Below, piece by piece: positions 31,689 through 41,085 of a stretch of 64,000 nt of DNA (the stretch's first letter is position 1; each line of letters starts with the position of its first letter). Below the pieces are notes generated by a model that worked only from the letters and a program-made list of their open reading frames with translations, was not told the origin of the DNA and searched no databases. The DNA is taken from the NCBI RefSeq assembly GCF_900111495.1, contig NZ_FOIU01000002.1:62001-126000 (forward strand), given 5' to 3'. This DNA is from Chryseobacterium wanjuense (GTDB lineage: Bacteria > Bacteroidota > Bacteroidia > Flavobacteriales > Weeksellaceae). The translations under genes were made by a program, and so were the position numbers.

Positions 31689-33551
31689 TTATAATGCTTT
31701 TGTATTGTCTTGCGGTGTGTAATCCATGAAAATTCCGCCATCCAGTGTTACGGATTTTACTTTCTTTTTAATAGGAATAGTAAGCATGGTCTGCTTCTGG
31801 TCTTTCTCCCATAATGACGGAGAAAAGTGAAGTTTTTCGACGGCCCCGTCTTCATACGTTAAAATGGCATCAAAAGGAATCACAAAACCTCCTACATTGT
31901 CAATATTTACCGTCAGAAGATCGTTCATCTGGGAAATGCTGGAGATCTTTACATCAATATAATTATTTGTATAAAACCAATTATTAAAGAACCAGTTCAG
32001 GTTTTTTCCAGAACCAGTATTCATAGAATTGAAATAATCCCACGGAATCGGATGTTTCCCGTTCCAGTTGTTCATATAATGATGTAAAGCTTTTTTAAAC
32101 AAATCATCCCCCAGAAAATCTTTCAAAGCCAAATATGACAAAGAAGCCTTTACATAAGAATTATTTCCATATCCGGCTCCGCTTACCTGCGTACTCATCG
32201 TAATGACCGGTTGATCCTGTTCGGCTGACGGGTCATTGATCCATCTTTTAACCCTGAAATTCTGGTAAAATTCTTTGGCTGCCGCTTCACCGTTTTCGTC
32301 AATTCCGATTAAATATTCCAGTGTTGTAGCCCAGCCTTCATCCATGAAAGCATAGCGCGTTTCGTTGATTCCCATGTAGAAAGGGAAATAAGTATGTGCA
32401 ATCTCATGATCTGCCGTCAGTCTCGCATCCTGAAAATTATCCGGAATGCTGGAATCATTGATCATCATTGGATATTCCATATCAGCATATCCCTGAATCG
32501 CTGTCATTGCATTGTAAGGATACTCCACGCCTGGCCATTTTTTGGAGAACCAGTCGAGGTTGTAACGCATCCAGTCTACATAATGTTCAAAATCTTTGGC
32601 GCCGACTTTATAACCCGCCTGAACACTGGCTCTTTTTGTCTTCAGCTGAACACTGGCCGCATCCCAGACGTAATGATTGCTTAAAGCAAAACAGAAATCT
32701 GTAATATGGCTGGCTTTAAATTTCCAGACATTCCATTTATTGGGCTTCGTTACTTTTCCGGCTTTCATTTCATGCTCGTTGGCAATGTGAATCACCTTAT
32801 CGCTTTTTAATGAAGCTTTATATCTTTTTAAAAATTCAGACTGAAGCACTGCTTCCGGATTTAGAAATTCTCCCGTCGACCAAACCACATAGTTTTTCGG
32901 TGCCGTGATCGCAAAATTATAATCATTAAAATCATTATAAAACTCCTGTCTGTCGGAGTGCGGAAGCATATCCCAGCCGTTGTAATCGTCATACACGGAA
33001 ACTCTCGGGAACGAATACGCTACATAAAAAGTTTCAGGATCGATCTGGCCTTCCCTCCCACTTTGTACGGATAACGGATATTCCCATTCTATTTTAATTT
33101 CCGCCTTTGATTTTGATTTTAAAGCTGAATTTAATTTTACCTTTTCAACCGTTCCCCAATCATCACTATTCACGGTATATTTTTCACCATTTACGATAAA
33201 TGATTTAATATGTAAACCTGATGATAAAAAATCATTGGAAACAACTCCTGATCTTGGAGCTTGTGGTTTATGCAGATTATTTACGAACCTTATGGCGAGC
33301 TCGTTCAGATCATTTGGGCTGTTGTTGCTGTAGACAATTGTTTCTTTTCCTGAAACTGTTTTCGAACTGGCATCCACTTTTACCTCAACATTATAAATCC
33401 CTTTATTCTGCCAATAATTTTTTCCCGGAGCGCCCGACAAATCGCGGGTTCCGTTTTCGTATGCTTTTTTTATATTTCTCGGCATATACAGTTCCTGCGC
33501 GGAAAACTGCCATGATCCCAAAAGCAATAAACCCAAAACCAATCTTTTCAT
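31689..33551 (-). CDS. M1 family metallopeptidase (secreted aminopeptidase-like)
   Basis: The 620-aa protein has a signal peptide (MKRLVLGLLLLGSWQFSAQ). Catalytic features are HEIAHTYFPFYMG (HExxH), followed 18 residues on by the zinc glutamate in FMDEGWATTLEYL, and a GAMEN-equivalent ADMEYPMMI. The C-terminal helical part reads NWFFNNWFYTNNYIDV. M1 enzymes remove N-terminal residues or act on larger substrates at the envelope. I start at the ATG at 33551, because the longer frame lacks a signal and reads through spacer sequence. A paralogue lies at 34861-37059. Confidence 0.93.
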   Translation of the reverse strand: MKRLVLGLLLLGSWQFSAQELYMPRNIKKAYENGTRDLSGAPGKNYWQNKGIYNVEVKVDASSKTVSGKETIVYSNNSPNDLNELAIRFVNNLHKPQAPRSGVVSNDFLSSGLHIKSFIVNGEKYTVNSDDWGTVEKVKLNSALKSKSKAEIKIEWEYPLSVQSGREGQIDPETFYVAYSFPRVSVYDDYNGWDMLPHSDRQEFYNDFNDYNFAITAPKNYVVWSTGEFLNPEAVLQSEFLKRYKASLKSDKVIHIANEHEMKAGKVTKPNKWNVWKFKASHITDFCFALSNHYVWDAASVQLKTKRASVQAGYKVGAKDFEHYVDWMRYNLDWFSKKWPGVEYPYNAMTAIQGYADMEYPMMINDSSIPDNFQDARLTADHEIAHTYFPFYMGINETRYAFMDEGWATTLEYLIGIDENGEAAAKEFYQNFRVKRWINDPSAEQDQPVITMSTQVSGAGYGNNSYVKASLSYLALKDFLGDDLFKKALHHYMNNWNGKHPIPWDYFNSMNTGSGKNLNWFFNNWFYTNNYIDVKISSISQMNDLLTVNIDNVGGFVIPFDAILTYEDGAVEKLHFSPSLWEKDQKQTMLTIPIKKKVKSVTLDGGIFMDYTPQDNTKAL

Positions 33552-33658
33552 TAAAATCTTTTTATAATAAGTATTTAATTTAACAAAAAAGTAACAAAAA
33601 ACGGCAATAAAATTATAGCCCTTTTGTATATTTTTCACCCAAAAATCATTCAAAATAG

Positions 33659-33756
33659 CCACAAAATTTGTCATCCTGAAAGGATCTAAACAAAATTTTA
33701 TACATATTTATTGAATGATTCGTGCCTGGATCCTTTCAGGATGACAAATTTTGTGG
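33659..33756. repeat. 98-bp MITE-like element with perfect 28-bp inverted ends
   Basis: CCACAAAATTTGTCATCCTG continues to AAAGGATC and is exactly mirrored at the other end (33729-33756). The centre is 42 bp, AT-rich and non-coding. Related, more diverged ends occur at 47739-47811 and near 42319-42355. Confidence 0.85.
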
Positions 33757-33760
33757 ATAA

Positions 33761-34594
33761 TTAAAACTGCAAATCCACCAAAACAGGAAAATGATCCGAC
33801 GGGTACAGTAAATTTTCCCTTCTGTCATTGATATGTCTGTGAGATTTTATCTTAAACCCTTTCACGAAAATATAATCAATCCTGTTTTTGGGAACTTCAT
33901 TGACGTTGAATGCCGTAAAAGTTCCTTTCGGACCATAAGGTTTTGTTTCCGAATGATAGAAAGTATCCTGAAGGTTTTGTGAAATAATTTTAATCGGTTC
34001 CGAATCTTCCGTCAAATTAAAATCACCACTTAAAACCACCGGTAAATTTTTAGGATTGATTTCTTTGATTTTCTTTAAAATTAATTCAGAAGACTTCACT
34101 CTGGCCACATTCCCGACATGGTCGAAGTGAAGATTCAGCGCCATGAATTCTTTTTTTGATTTTTTATCCTTGAAAACTGCGTATGTACAAATTCTGTTCA
34201 GCGCGGCATCCCAGCCTTTTGATGGTTTTTCAGGAGTTTCAGAAAGCCAGAACGTCCCTGATTTCGTCACCTGAAGCCTGTCTGTATCATAAAAAATTGC
34301 AGAAAATTCGCCTTTTTCTTTTCCATCATCTCTTCCTACTCCTACATAATCGTAATTCTTTAAACCATTTTTAATGTCCTTCATCTGCTCAGGAAGTGCT
34401 TCCTGAACACCGAAATAATCGGGATGATAGTACGTTAATAAATCCGCTACATCCTGTTTTCTGTTTGTCCATGAGTTTTCTTTGTCTGAGTCTACATTCA
34501 GTCTGATGTTGAAACTCATCACTTTAAGATCCTGAGAGAATCCCAACACAAAAGCCATCAGGAATACGATTGAAAATCTAAAATTCATAATCAT
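33761..34594 (-). CDS. Secreted endonuclease/exonuclease/phosphatase family hydrolase
   Basis: The 277-aa protein of the EEP superfamily has a signal peptide (MNFRFSIVFLMAFVLGFSQ, after an alternative MI start). The fold's catalytic blocks are in order: LKVMSFNIRLNVD, YFGVQEALPEQ (metal Glu), NLHFDHVG, VLSGDFNLTED (Asp/Asn) and a terminal YPSDHFPVLVDLQF (SDH). Substrate could be nucleic acid, phosphoinositide or sphingolipid-type phosphodiester and cannot be told apart here. It lies between two M1 peptidases on the same strand with repeat elements on both sides. Confidence 0.9.
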   Translation of the reverse strand: MIMNFRFSIVFLMAFVLGFSQDLKVMSFNIRLNVDSDKENSWTNRKQDVADLLTYYHPDYFGVQEALPEQMKDIKNGLKNYDYVGVGRDDGKEKGEFSAIFYDTDRLQVTKSGTFWLSETPEKPSKGWDAALNRICTYAVFKDKKSKKEFMALNLHFDHVGNVARVKSSELILKKIKEINPKNLPVVLSGDFNLTEDSEPIKIISQNLQDTFYHSETKPYGPKGTFTAFNVNEVPKNRIDYIFVKGFKIKSHRHINDRRENLLYPSDHFPVLVDLQF

Positions 34595-34681
34595 ATATTT
34601 TAATTAACAAAGCAACAAAAGTAAAACTTCTCATGAAGACAGCCTTCACAATTGAGAATTTTAATATTAAATTCGATTTAA

Positions 34682-34714
34682 AAACAAAAACTCCGGGAAA
34701 TTTTCCGGAGCTTG
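34682..34714 (-). terminator. Terminator in the M1 peptidase / EEP spacer
   Basis: CTCCGGGAAA and TTTTCCGGAG form a stem with one mismatch. On the minus strand a T-run (TTTTTGTTTTT) follows, as expected for the end of the 732-aa peptidase transcript. Confidence 0.75.
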
Positions 34715-34732
34715 ATTTATGTGTAAAATTTG

Positions 34733-34853
34733 AACCATTAAGATTTTGTTTAAGAAGTTAAGGATATTTAAGTTTTTTAATGCTTTAAGCTTTTAAAAAT
34801 CTTTGATTTTTTCCATTAATGAAACTTAACTTCTTAAATAGATCTTAATGGTT
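34733..34853. repeat. 121-bp MITE-like element with ~29-bp inverted ends
   Basis: AACCATTAAGATTTTGTTTA then AGAAGTTAAG is mirrored by CTTAACTTCTTAAATAGATC then TTAATGGTT, with few differences. Its right end is shared with the spacer at 41210-41238. It is inserted between a peptidase stop codon and its terminator. Confidence 0.8.
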
Positions 34854-34860
34854 AAAAAAA

Positions 34861-37059
34861 CTATTCTTTAGTAAATTTAAATTCCCTTCCACCCTGATTA
34901 AAGGTAATCGTTTTCTTATCCTGACTGAAAGTCATTGAAATCTGTGCCTGCTCAAAAGTAAAGGTATTATTTCCCGTATACTCTAATGGAAATTCACCCT
35001 GACCTGTTGCCTGACCATACAACTGATTATTTTTTTCAGAGAAAGTAATTTTTAATGGAATATCTTTGCTTCCGTACGTTCCCGTGAAGTCTTTAACATT
35101 AATCTTCTCTGCAGTTTTTGCATCTCCAGAAGTCCAGGTATTATTTTGACTGTTCACATCAGGAATTTCAGATTTTGGATCCAGTTTTACCTGATCAATT
35201 TCTTTAGTTGAATTGGTTTTAAAAGTCCATTCTTTATTTCTTTTCCAGATTTCAATCGGTAATTTTATAATCTGCTCTGTTCCATCTTTAAATTTAACCT
35301 GAACCGTTGTAGGCATTGGCAATTGCCCGATATTTTCAACTGTGATCTGAGCTCCGTTTTTGAAATCTCCGTTTACATATTTTACGTTTTTCACAGACTG
35401 ATCGATTTTCCATTTATTGATAAACCAGCCTCTCCAGAACCAGTTCAGCTCTTCACCCGAAACATTTTCCATCGTGTGGAAAAAATCCCAAGGCGTCGGA
35501 TGTTTGAACGCCCAACGTTGAATATATGTTCTGAATGCTTTATCAAATTTTTCAGGACCGAGAATCGATTCTCTTAAGATTTGAAGCCCCATTCCCGGTT
35601 TGAAATATGCCAAAACCCCGATGCTATTTTCCTTCATATTGTCCGGTCCCACCATTATTGGCTCAAAACCATCATTTAAAATGTAACCTCCCATCTGAGC
35701 AATATTTTTCTTTTCAAAATATTCTCCCTTATTGAAAGCCTCCGTTGAAAGTTCGTTGATAAATGTATTAAAACCTTCATCCATCCATGCAAAAAGTCTT
35801 TCGTTAGAACCAACAATCATTGGAAACCAGTTGTGTCCGAATTCGTGATCGGTAACGCCCCAAAGTTCGCCTCCTTTAGAATCCATGTGACAGAAAACGA
35901 TGCCCGGATATTCCATTCCGCCTTCGTTTCCGGCGACGTTGGTTGCTGCAGGATAGGTGTATTCATACCATTTTGCAGAATAATGTTCGATCGCAGCTTT
36001 CGTATATTCCGTAGATCTTCCCCATGCGCTTTCTCCTGCACTTTCTGCCGGATACGCTGAAATTGCCAGTGATTTTTTACCGCTTGGAAGATTGATTTTT
36101 GCAGCATCCAAAATAAAAGCCGGAGACGAAGCCCAGGCAAAATCTCTTGCCTGACTGATCTTAAATTTCCATGTCTTCGTTCCCGTTTGCTGATTTTTTC
36201 CCAATTCAGATTCAGTGCGGATCATTACTGTTTTATCGCTGTTTTTTGCCTGCTCCCATCTGCTGTTTTCTTCTTTAGAATACACTTCTTTAGCATTCAA
36301 CAATTCTCCTGAAGCGACAACATAATGATTCGCAGGAACGGTAATATTTGCGGTGATGTCTCCATATTCCAAGTAAAATTCAGACGCTCCTACATATGGC
36401 AATGTATTCCATCCCATTACATCATCATAAACGCACATTCTCGGATACCATTGTGCCATCGTGAAGATTTTTCCGTTTTTCGTATCCTGAATTCCCATTC
36501 TGTCGGAGCCGTATTTTGGTGAAAGAAAAGAATATTCAATTTTAATTTTTGCCACTCCTCCCTGAGCTTTCAATTCAGTCGGAAGATCGATCTGCATTCT
36601 GGTATCGGTGATGGTATATTTTACATCTCTACCGTCCAGTTTTACGGATTTTATTTTGTAACCGCCGTCGAATTCCTCGCCATGAGCTCCGTTTCGGCTT
36701 CCCGACATTGGAACTACTGCATTTCCTCTGGAATCTTTTGCAAATAAATTCTGATCCAGCTGCAGCCATAAAAATCCTAATTTATCGGTACTGTTGTTGG
36801 TATAGGTGATTTCGGCCGTTCCTGAGATTTCATTTTTAGCTTCATTCAGACTTACATTCAGGTTATAATCAGCGGAATTCTGCCAGTAAGCATATCCCGG
36901 CTGTCCGCTTGCAGATCTTGTCGGCGTACCTGTCTGTGTATAAAAGAATGGCTTAAAAGCTTCTACATAATCATATTTTGGAGCTTCCTGAGCTATTGCT
37001 GACTGTGAAAAAAGCATCACTGCAACAGCGGAAACAAGGGTTGGAAATTTGATTCTCAT
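34861..37059 (-). CDS. M1 family metallopeptidase, larger paralogue
   Basis: The 732-aa exported protein (signal [20 protein letters not shown]) carries [20 protein letters not shown], then [13 protein letters not shown] (HExxH...E zinc site) and [11 protein letters not shown] as the GAMEN-like strand. It shares layout with the 620-aa peptidase: [12 protein letters not shown] near the N terminus and [15 protein letters not shown] late. It has an additional ~110-residue C-terminal beta domain ([20 protein letters not shown]). Several flavobacterial peptidases of this type are envelope-located. It is the first gene of this peptidase/EEP block. Confidence 0.93.
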   Translation of the reverse strand: MRIKFPTLVSAVAVMLFSQSAIAQEAPKYDYVEAFKPFFYTQTGTPTRSASGQPGYAYWQNSADYNLNVSLNEAKNEISGTAEITYTNNSTDKLGFLWLQLDQNLFAKDSRGNAVVPMSGSRNGAHGEEFDGGYKIKSVKLDGRDVKYTITDTRMQIDLPTELKAQGGVAKIKIEYSFLSPKYGSDRMGIQDTKNGKIFTMAQWYPRMCVYDDVMGWNTLPYVGASEFYLEYGDITANITVPANHYVVASGELLNAKEVYSKEENSRWEQAKNSDKTVMIRTESELGKNQQTGTKTWKFKISQARDFAWASSPAFILDAAKINLPSGKKSLAISAYPAESAGESAWGRSTEYTKAAIEHYSAKWYEYTYPAATNVAGNEGGMEYPGIVFCHMDSKGGELWGVTDHEFGHNWFPMIVGSNERLFAWMDEGFNTFINELSTEAFNKGEYFEKKNIAQMGGYILNDGFEPIMVGPDNMKENSIGVLAYFKPGMGLQILRESILGPEKFDKAFRTYIQRWAFKHPTPWDFFHTMENVSGEELNWFWRGWFINKWKIDQSVKNVKYVNGDFKNGAQITVENIGQLPMPTTVQVKFKDGTEQIIKLPIEIWKRNKEWTFKTNSTKEIDQVKLDPKSEIPDVNSQNNTWTSGDAKTAEKINVKDFTGTYGSKDIPLKITFSEKNNQLYGQATGQGEFPLEYTGNNTFTFEQAQISMTFSQDKKTITFNQGGREFKFTKE

Positions 37060-37130
37060 AAATCATTAATTTTAATTAACAAGATAACAAAAATAAGACT
37101 TCTCCCGAACAGAAAAGCCTTATGCGTCAA

Positions 37131-37334
37131 TTATATTGTTAAATCATCTCTATCTTCTTCTACTGAAAGAAAATAATCCTTAAAATCCTTTTGAGAAACC
37201 GGCTTTTCACTTTCTAATTTTACTACCCCAATTGTTTTGTAGTGAGCCGCCGGTTTTATGTTTTTCTTTTTAAGTTCTTCATTAAGATCTTTAATATTAA
37301 TATCTTTTTTCAGAACTGCTAAATATGTTTTCAT
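37131..37334 (-). CDS. Stand-alone peptidase-inhibitor I9-like small protein
   Basis: The 67-aa protein without signal peptide reads MKTYLAVLKKDINIKDLNEE, with central GVVKLESEKPVSQKDF and terminal DYFLSVEEDRDDLTI. This is the pattern of inhibitor_I9 subtilisin propeptides (strand YLAVLK, helix, strand, and the SVEED end). It begins three bases after the stop of the subtilisin gene, so it is co-translated with it. A separate I9 domain could inhibit or chaperone that protease in trans. The family call rests on pattern similarity only. Confidence 0.7.
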   Translation of the reverse strand: MKTYLAVLKKDINIKDLNEELKKKNIKPAAHYKTIGVVKLESEKPVSQKDFKDYFLSVEEDRDDLTI

Positions 37335-37337
37335 CTT

Positions 37338-38594
37338 TTATGCCTGTATTAATCCGCTTCCGATGTCTCTGTATTTCAGTCCTTCGATCGGCTTTGCCTT
37401 GGTTTCAATGAATTCCCAGATCTCTTTTGCCGATTTTTCCGGAAACTGCTCCATGTACAATGCTACAAGCCCAGAAACGTGTGGTGTCGCCATACTTGTT
37501 CCGCTCATGGCGTAATAATTACTGCTTTTATTTTTCGAATTTTTAGGGTATGAACTGATAATATCCACTCCCGGAGCGCAAATATTCACACAGCCTCCCG
37601 TTGTAGGATTCAGTCCTGCATTGGAAAATTTTGCGATTTTCATCTGTCCGTCGATGGCTCCGACTGACATGATCGAAACAGCATTTGCCGGCGATGAAAC
37701 AGGTTTCGGAACAGAAGGTCTGCTGCTGTCGTTTCCTGCCGCTGCGATGATGACACAATTATTTTCCAAAGCTCTTACGCCGACGGTTTCAAAAAGTGGC
37801 GAAGGGATTTCGTTCAATTTTACGGCAGAAGCCAGCGAAAGTGATAAAATCCTGAATTTCTTTGTAATTGCCCAGTCTATCGCATCAATCACGCTGCTGG
37901 TTGTACCTTTTCCTGCATCTGAAAGTACTTTTGCGATTTTTAAATTGGCATCTTTTGCGATTCCGTAGCGTTTTCCGTTGTCGAGTCTGATATTTCCCGT
38001 TGCAACTCCTGCACAATGTGTTCCGTGTCCGTTGGGATCGCGGTTCCAGTCTTCTCCGGCGATGAAAGATTTCCCTTCGATTTCTCTTCCCGAAAAATCA
38101 GGGTGAGACAGTTCCAGACCGGTATCCAAAATACAGATATCGACACCTTTTCCCGTGTACAGGGAATTTCCAAGACCAAGGGCTTTCAGCCCCCACTCCA
38201 TTTCTACCAAAGGTTTTTGTGGCAGCGGTTTATTTATAATATATTTTTCCAGCTCGGTGATTTTGTCGGCAATTTCTGCAGACTGTTTTTTCAGTTCATT
38301 AATAATTGATAATTCATCAGCCGAAAAAAATTCTCTTTCTTTTTCAAAATAAACGATCGGATTCGATTCGTTTTTCACAGCACTTTTCAGTTGTGCCTCA
38401 TCCATATTTTCGACAACAAGGATTCCCAAATTTTTATATAAAACCCCGTTATCATTATCGATCACATCATATGAACGATTTTCTGACGATAAAAATTCTG
38501 ATGAGGTAATGGTCACTTCCAGCTCATTTTCCACTTTTTTGAGGGAATTTTTCTGTTGATCTTCAAGAACAACAATATACCTTTCTTTTTCCAT
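37338..38594 (-). CDS. S8 family serine peptidase (subtilisin), cytoplasmic
   Basis: This 418-aa subtilase has the triad Asp157 (CILDTGLELSHPDF), His190 (NGHGTHCAGVATG) and Ser367 (MSGTSMATPHVSGLVALY), with the oxyanion Asn288 in AAAGNDS. Residues ~1-90 look like an I9-type prodomain (ERYIVVLEDQQ... VYFEKEREFF). A helical linker (~95-125) separates it from the protease. No signal peptide or sorting domain is present, which is unusual for a flavobacterial subtilisin and implies an intracellular protease. It lies between the DUF2589 trio upstream and the I9-like gene downstream, on the same strand. Confidence 0.93.
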   Translation of the reverse strand: MEKERYIVVLEDQQKNSLKKVENELEVTITSSEFLSSENRSYDVIDNDNGVLYKNLGILVVENMDEAQLKSAVKNESNPIVYFEKEREFFSADELSIINELKKQSAEIADKITELEKYIINKPLPQKPLVEMEWGLKALGLGNSLYTGKGVDICILDTGLELSHPDFSGREIEGKSFIAGEDWNRDPNGHGTHCAGVATGNIRLDNGKRYGIAKDANLKIAKVLSDAGKGTTSSVIDAIDWAITKKFRILSLSLASAVKLNEIPSPLFETVGVRALENNCVIIAAAGNDSSRPSVPKPVSSPANAVSIMSVGAIDGQMKIAKFSNAGLNPTTGGCVNICAPGVDIISSYPKNSKNKSSNYYAMSGTSMATPHVSGLVALYMEQFPEKSAKEIWEFIETKAKPIEGLKYRDIGSGLIQA

Positions 38595-38642
38595 GGTTTT
38601 TGTTTTTTAAAGTAATTTTAAATCTATTGTACACTTTTAATT

Positions 38643-38721
38643 TTAACGCAAAGGGCACAAATTTTTTTTTAACAGCTAACTGCTTTTAAGGTTCGCAAAG
38701 GCGTTTCACTCAGCAAAGTCC
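38643..38721. repeat. Dispersed repeat, copy 2 of 2 (first copy at 12485-12561)
   Basis: TTAACGCAAAGGGCACAA.. and ..GGTTCGCAAAGGCGTTTCAC are followed by CAGCAAAGTC. It lies between the subtilisin gene and the 191-aa gene upstream of it. Confidence 0.75.
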
Positions 38722-38740
38722 ACTAGGATTTCTTTAATTA

Positions 38741-39316
38741 TTATAATTTTAGAAGCACTTTTTCAAGCAATAAGAAAATATCTTCCGAAATCATGCTTAA
38801 TCTTAGTTTTTTATTAATTCCGGAAATTTGTGTATTCTGATTCACGAGTGATGTCCAGAATACTTCAATTTTTGGAATTGTGTTCAGATCTTTCACTTTA
38901 CCGTCATCCAGAATTCCGTTTTGATATAAAGAAACGATCAGCCCGGAAAGCAGCTCTTCGGCTTCATCCAGCTTCTTTTGCTCTTTTGCATACATTTCCA
39001 TTAAAAATCCGTGGATACTTTCCATCCCGTTGAATGAAAATCCCCAAAGAAGTTCGCGTTTTCCTGACGCAATTTTCTCCATCTGTACAGGATTAAAACC
39101 TCTTTTTACCGTAGAAATCATGTTCATGACTTTCAACACTTCAGATTCATAGGTTGTGTTTCCTTTGGTTTTTAAATATTCTAAAAAATCGTAAAGAAAC
39201 GCTTCAAACTGTCCATCAAAATCGAAAGACTTCGACAGATAAAGCTCCTGAACCTTATTAAAATGCTCTAGCAATTCCTGAATTTTCTGTATCGTATGAT
39301 GAACGAGTTCCTGCAT
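38741..39316 (-). CDS. Hypothetical helical protein of the DUF2589 gene set
   Basis: The 191-aa protein is predicted almost entirely helical (MQELVHHTIQKIQELLEHFN; LMEMYAKEQKKLDEAEELLS; LSMISEDIFLLLEKVLLKL). It has no signal peptide and no motif I know. Its ATG overlaps the stop of the 239-aa gene by one base (TAATG), so it is translationally coupled to it. A repeat of about 80 bp separates it from the subtilisin gene downstream. Function unknown; the context suggests it works with the DUF2589 protein. Confidence 0.65.
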   Translation of the reverse strand: MQELVHHTIQKIQELLEHFNKVQELYLSKSFDFDGQFEAFLYDFLEYLKTKGNTTYESEVLKVMNMISTVKRGFNPVQMEKIASGKRELLWGFSFNGMESIHGFLMEMYAKEQKKLDEAEELLSGLIVSLYQNGILDDGKVKDLNTIPKIEVFWTSLVNQNTQISGINKKLRLSMISEDIFLLLEKVLLKL

Positions 39317-40035
39317 TACTCAAAAATTATTTGTTCGATTTCTTTTCCGTCTTTATCTGTGTAAGACATGATTCTGATGCCTTCCTCTTCCATTTCCACG
39401 TGAAGATTGATGAATAATTTGTCTTTATCTTCGGCAGAATTGGTATTTGGGTCTATGTAGATATTGTTCAGTTTAGAATTAATCAAACTGTATCTGTTTA
39501 AAACATCTGTATAAATTTGTCTTAAAACCGTAGATTCTTCTTCCGTAGAAGTTCCTTCAATGGGTTTTTCAATCGGTTTCTGTGGCGTTGCAGCAATAGC
39601 TCTCGTCGGAGATGTTTTGATGTCCGGAGTTTGAGTCGTTGTTTCTGTTTTCGATAATCTGCTTGTTTCCAATCCGCCGCCTCTTACGGAATTTAACAAC
39701 GTTTTAAAATCTTCCGTCTGAATGTTTCTCGTCGAAATCGGCTGAATATTCAACTGTCTTTCTTTATTCACAACAAGAATCCTTTCGTTGACGTCCTGGA
39801 TTAATTTTAATTCGTTTAACGGGAAATTTCTATCCGCATCAGCATCAATATCGGTGATTTTGATGGGGATATCCATTTTCACGCTTGGAAGCGAATATCT
39901 TGGAACTTTAAAATACTTTAAATACTCGTGCTGAGCATACTCTTTTGCAATCATTACTGCATTTTCGTCTGCTTTTTTACGAGCCTGAATTATCTCATTG
40001 TTGAGATAATCCAGGTAATCTGATAATTTGATCAT
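39316..40035 (-). CDS. Hypothetical protein, partner of the DUF2589 protein
   Basis: The 239-aa protein has an N-terminal helical part (IKLSDYLDYLNNEIIQARKK; AKEYAQHEYLKYF), then a beta-like segment VPRYSLPSVKMDIPIKITDI. A low-complexity Thr/Pro/Ser linker (residues ~140-170, ETTTQTPDIKTSPTRAIAAT) is followed by an acidic C-terminal domain. The N-terminal helix plus SVKMDIPIKI-type strand resembles proteins encoded beside DUF2589 genes elsewhere (recalled, uncertain). It starts 15 bp after the DUF2589 gene and overlaps the next gene. No signal peptide. Confidence 0.65.
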   Translation of the reverse strand: MIKLSDYLDYLNNEIIQARKKADENAVMIAKEYAQHEYLKYFKVPRYSLPSVKMDIPIKITDIDADADRNFPLNELKLIQDVNERILVVNKERQLNIQPISTRNIQTEDFKTLLNSVRGGGLETSRLSKTETTTQTPDIKTSPTRAIAATPQKPIEKPIEGTSTEEESTVLRQIYTDVLNRYSLINSKLNNIYIDPNTNSAEDKDKLFINLHVEMEEEGIRIMSYTDKDGKEIEQIIFE

Positions 40036-40050
40036 GTCTCGTAAAAGTTT

Positions 40051-40920
40051 TTATTGAGCAAGCAATCCAAGAACTTTTTCCAATCCTGCAGGCATTTCGT
40101 CGTTTGTAGCCTTTACTTTCACTCCAAGAGAATATTCTTTTTCCACTTTGATTCCTGTGCTTGAAGTTCTCTTGTAAGAAACGTCAACATTGAATTTCAC
40201 TGGTCCGAAACCTCCTGAAACTCCGGCTTTGATCCCGAATTCGTCGCTTACGTCTTTTGTATATGTTGAATTTAATTTTACGTTAAAATCAACTTCACAA
40301 GTTTCGATTCTAAAGCTTGGAACGTTCAATAATGCAATGAAAGGAACTGAAATTTCAACCTCCTGTTCGATTGTCGGTTCTTCGTTTGGTGTATCTGTTT
40401 CGTTTTTGTATTCAGGATTCGGTACGTGTTTTTTGTACTTGAATTCTGCCATACGAAGTTTGTCATCGTCTCCGTCTTTTTCGAAACCAACTTCCTTGAT
40501 GAAGTTTACCGTACTGATCGAAGCGTTTGACTGAGCCGTAACACAAGCATTAAGCGGCCCTCCGATGATTTTTGCGAAATCGATACTTCCCAATTCCGCT
40601 GCGAAGTCTGCACTTTCTGCTCCAGATGTTTTGAAAACCTGATCATCAGCAGCCATTCTCCCAGCGATCATTTTCAATACTTCCGTAGAAACGTTGGCGA
40701 AAGTTTTTTCCCACTTTTCATCATAATTTTTCTTGAAATCATCGATGATGCTTAATAATTCTTTGTTTGAAAGAGCAGCCAGTTCAGAAGTTTCGATTCC
40801 TGAAACTTTTTCGTATACTGCAGGTGTTAATGATTTTTCCAGCCCAGTTAAAAGGTCAATTAATTCATTTTTTGTTTTCTTGGCGTGGTTTGCGTCCAAC
40901 ACCGACTTTAATGTTTCCAT
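40051..40920 (-). CDS. DUF2589 domain-containing protein
   Basis: The 289-aa protein has an N-terminal helical region (~1-110) and a C-terminal DUF2589 core. The core is recognised by IIGGPLNACVTAQSNASIST then VNFIKEVGF, followed by beta strands VEISVPFIALLNVPSFRIET, CEVDFNVKLNST, and a C-terminal GPVKFNVDVSYKRTSSTGIK. No signal peptide is present. DUF2589 has no established activity; the repeated amphipathic strands suggest an assembling beta-sandwich. It is the first gene of a coupled three-gene unit and has a good upstream promoter box. Downstream comes a cytoplasmic subtilisin. Confidence 0.85.
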   Translation of the reverse strand: METLKSVLDANHAKKTKNELIDLLTGLEKSLTPAVYEKVSGIETSELAALSNKELLSIIDDFKKNYDEKWEKTFANVSTEVLKMIAGRMAADDQVFKTSGAESADFAAELGSIDFAKIIGGPLNACVTAQSNASISTVNFIKEVGFEKDGDDDKLRMAEFKYKKHVPNPEYKNETDTPNEEPTIEQEVEISVPFIALLNVPSFRIETCEVDFNVKLNSTYTKDVSDEFGIKAGVSGGFGPVKFNVDVSYKRTSSTGIKVEKEYSLGVKVKATNDEMPAGLEKVLGLLAQ

Positions 40921-40959
40921 GTTTTTTGGTTTGTTTTGGTTATTAAAAAATTTCTACTG

Positions 40960-40967
40960 CAAATTTA
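40960..40967 (-). promoter_or_regulatory. -7 promoter element of the DUF2589 operon
   Basis: On the minus strand TAAATTTG matches TAnnTTTG exactly. It implies a ~30-nt leader before the ATG at 40920. Confidence 0.55.
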
Positions 40968-41034
40968 TGTCGCGTTACAGTGAAGTATTTCAGTAAATTT
41001 CCTAAACTTAAACCGTAAAATCCCCCAAATAAAA

Positions 41035-41064
41035 AAAGTAGATTCCCCATCAAGAATCTACTTT
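41035..41064. terminator. Hairpin terminator between the reductase and DUF2589 genes
   Basis: AAAAGTAGATTC and GAATCTACTTTT form a 12-bp perfect stem with T/A runs on both sides. It could end transcripts from the reductase gene before the DUF2589 operon. Confidence 0.75.
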
Positions 41065-41085
41065 TTGTTTTATTTAAAGTCATTA

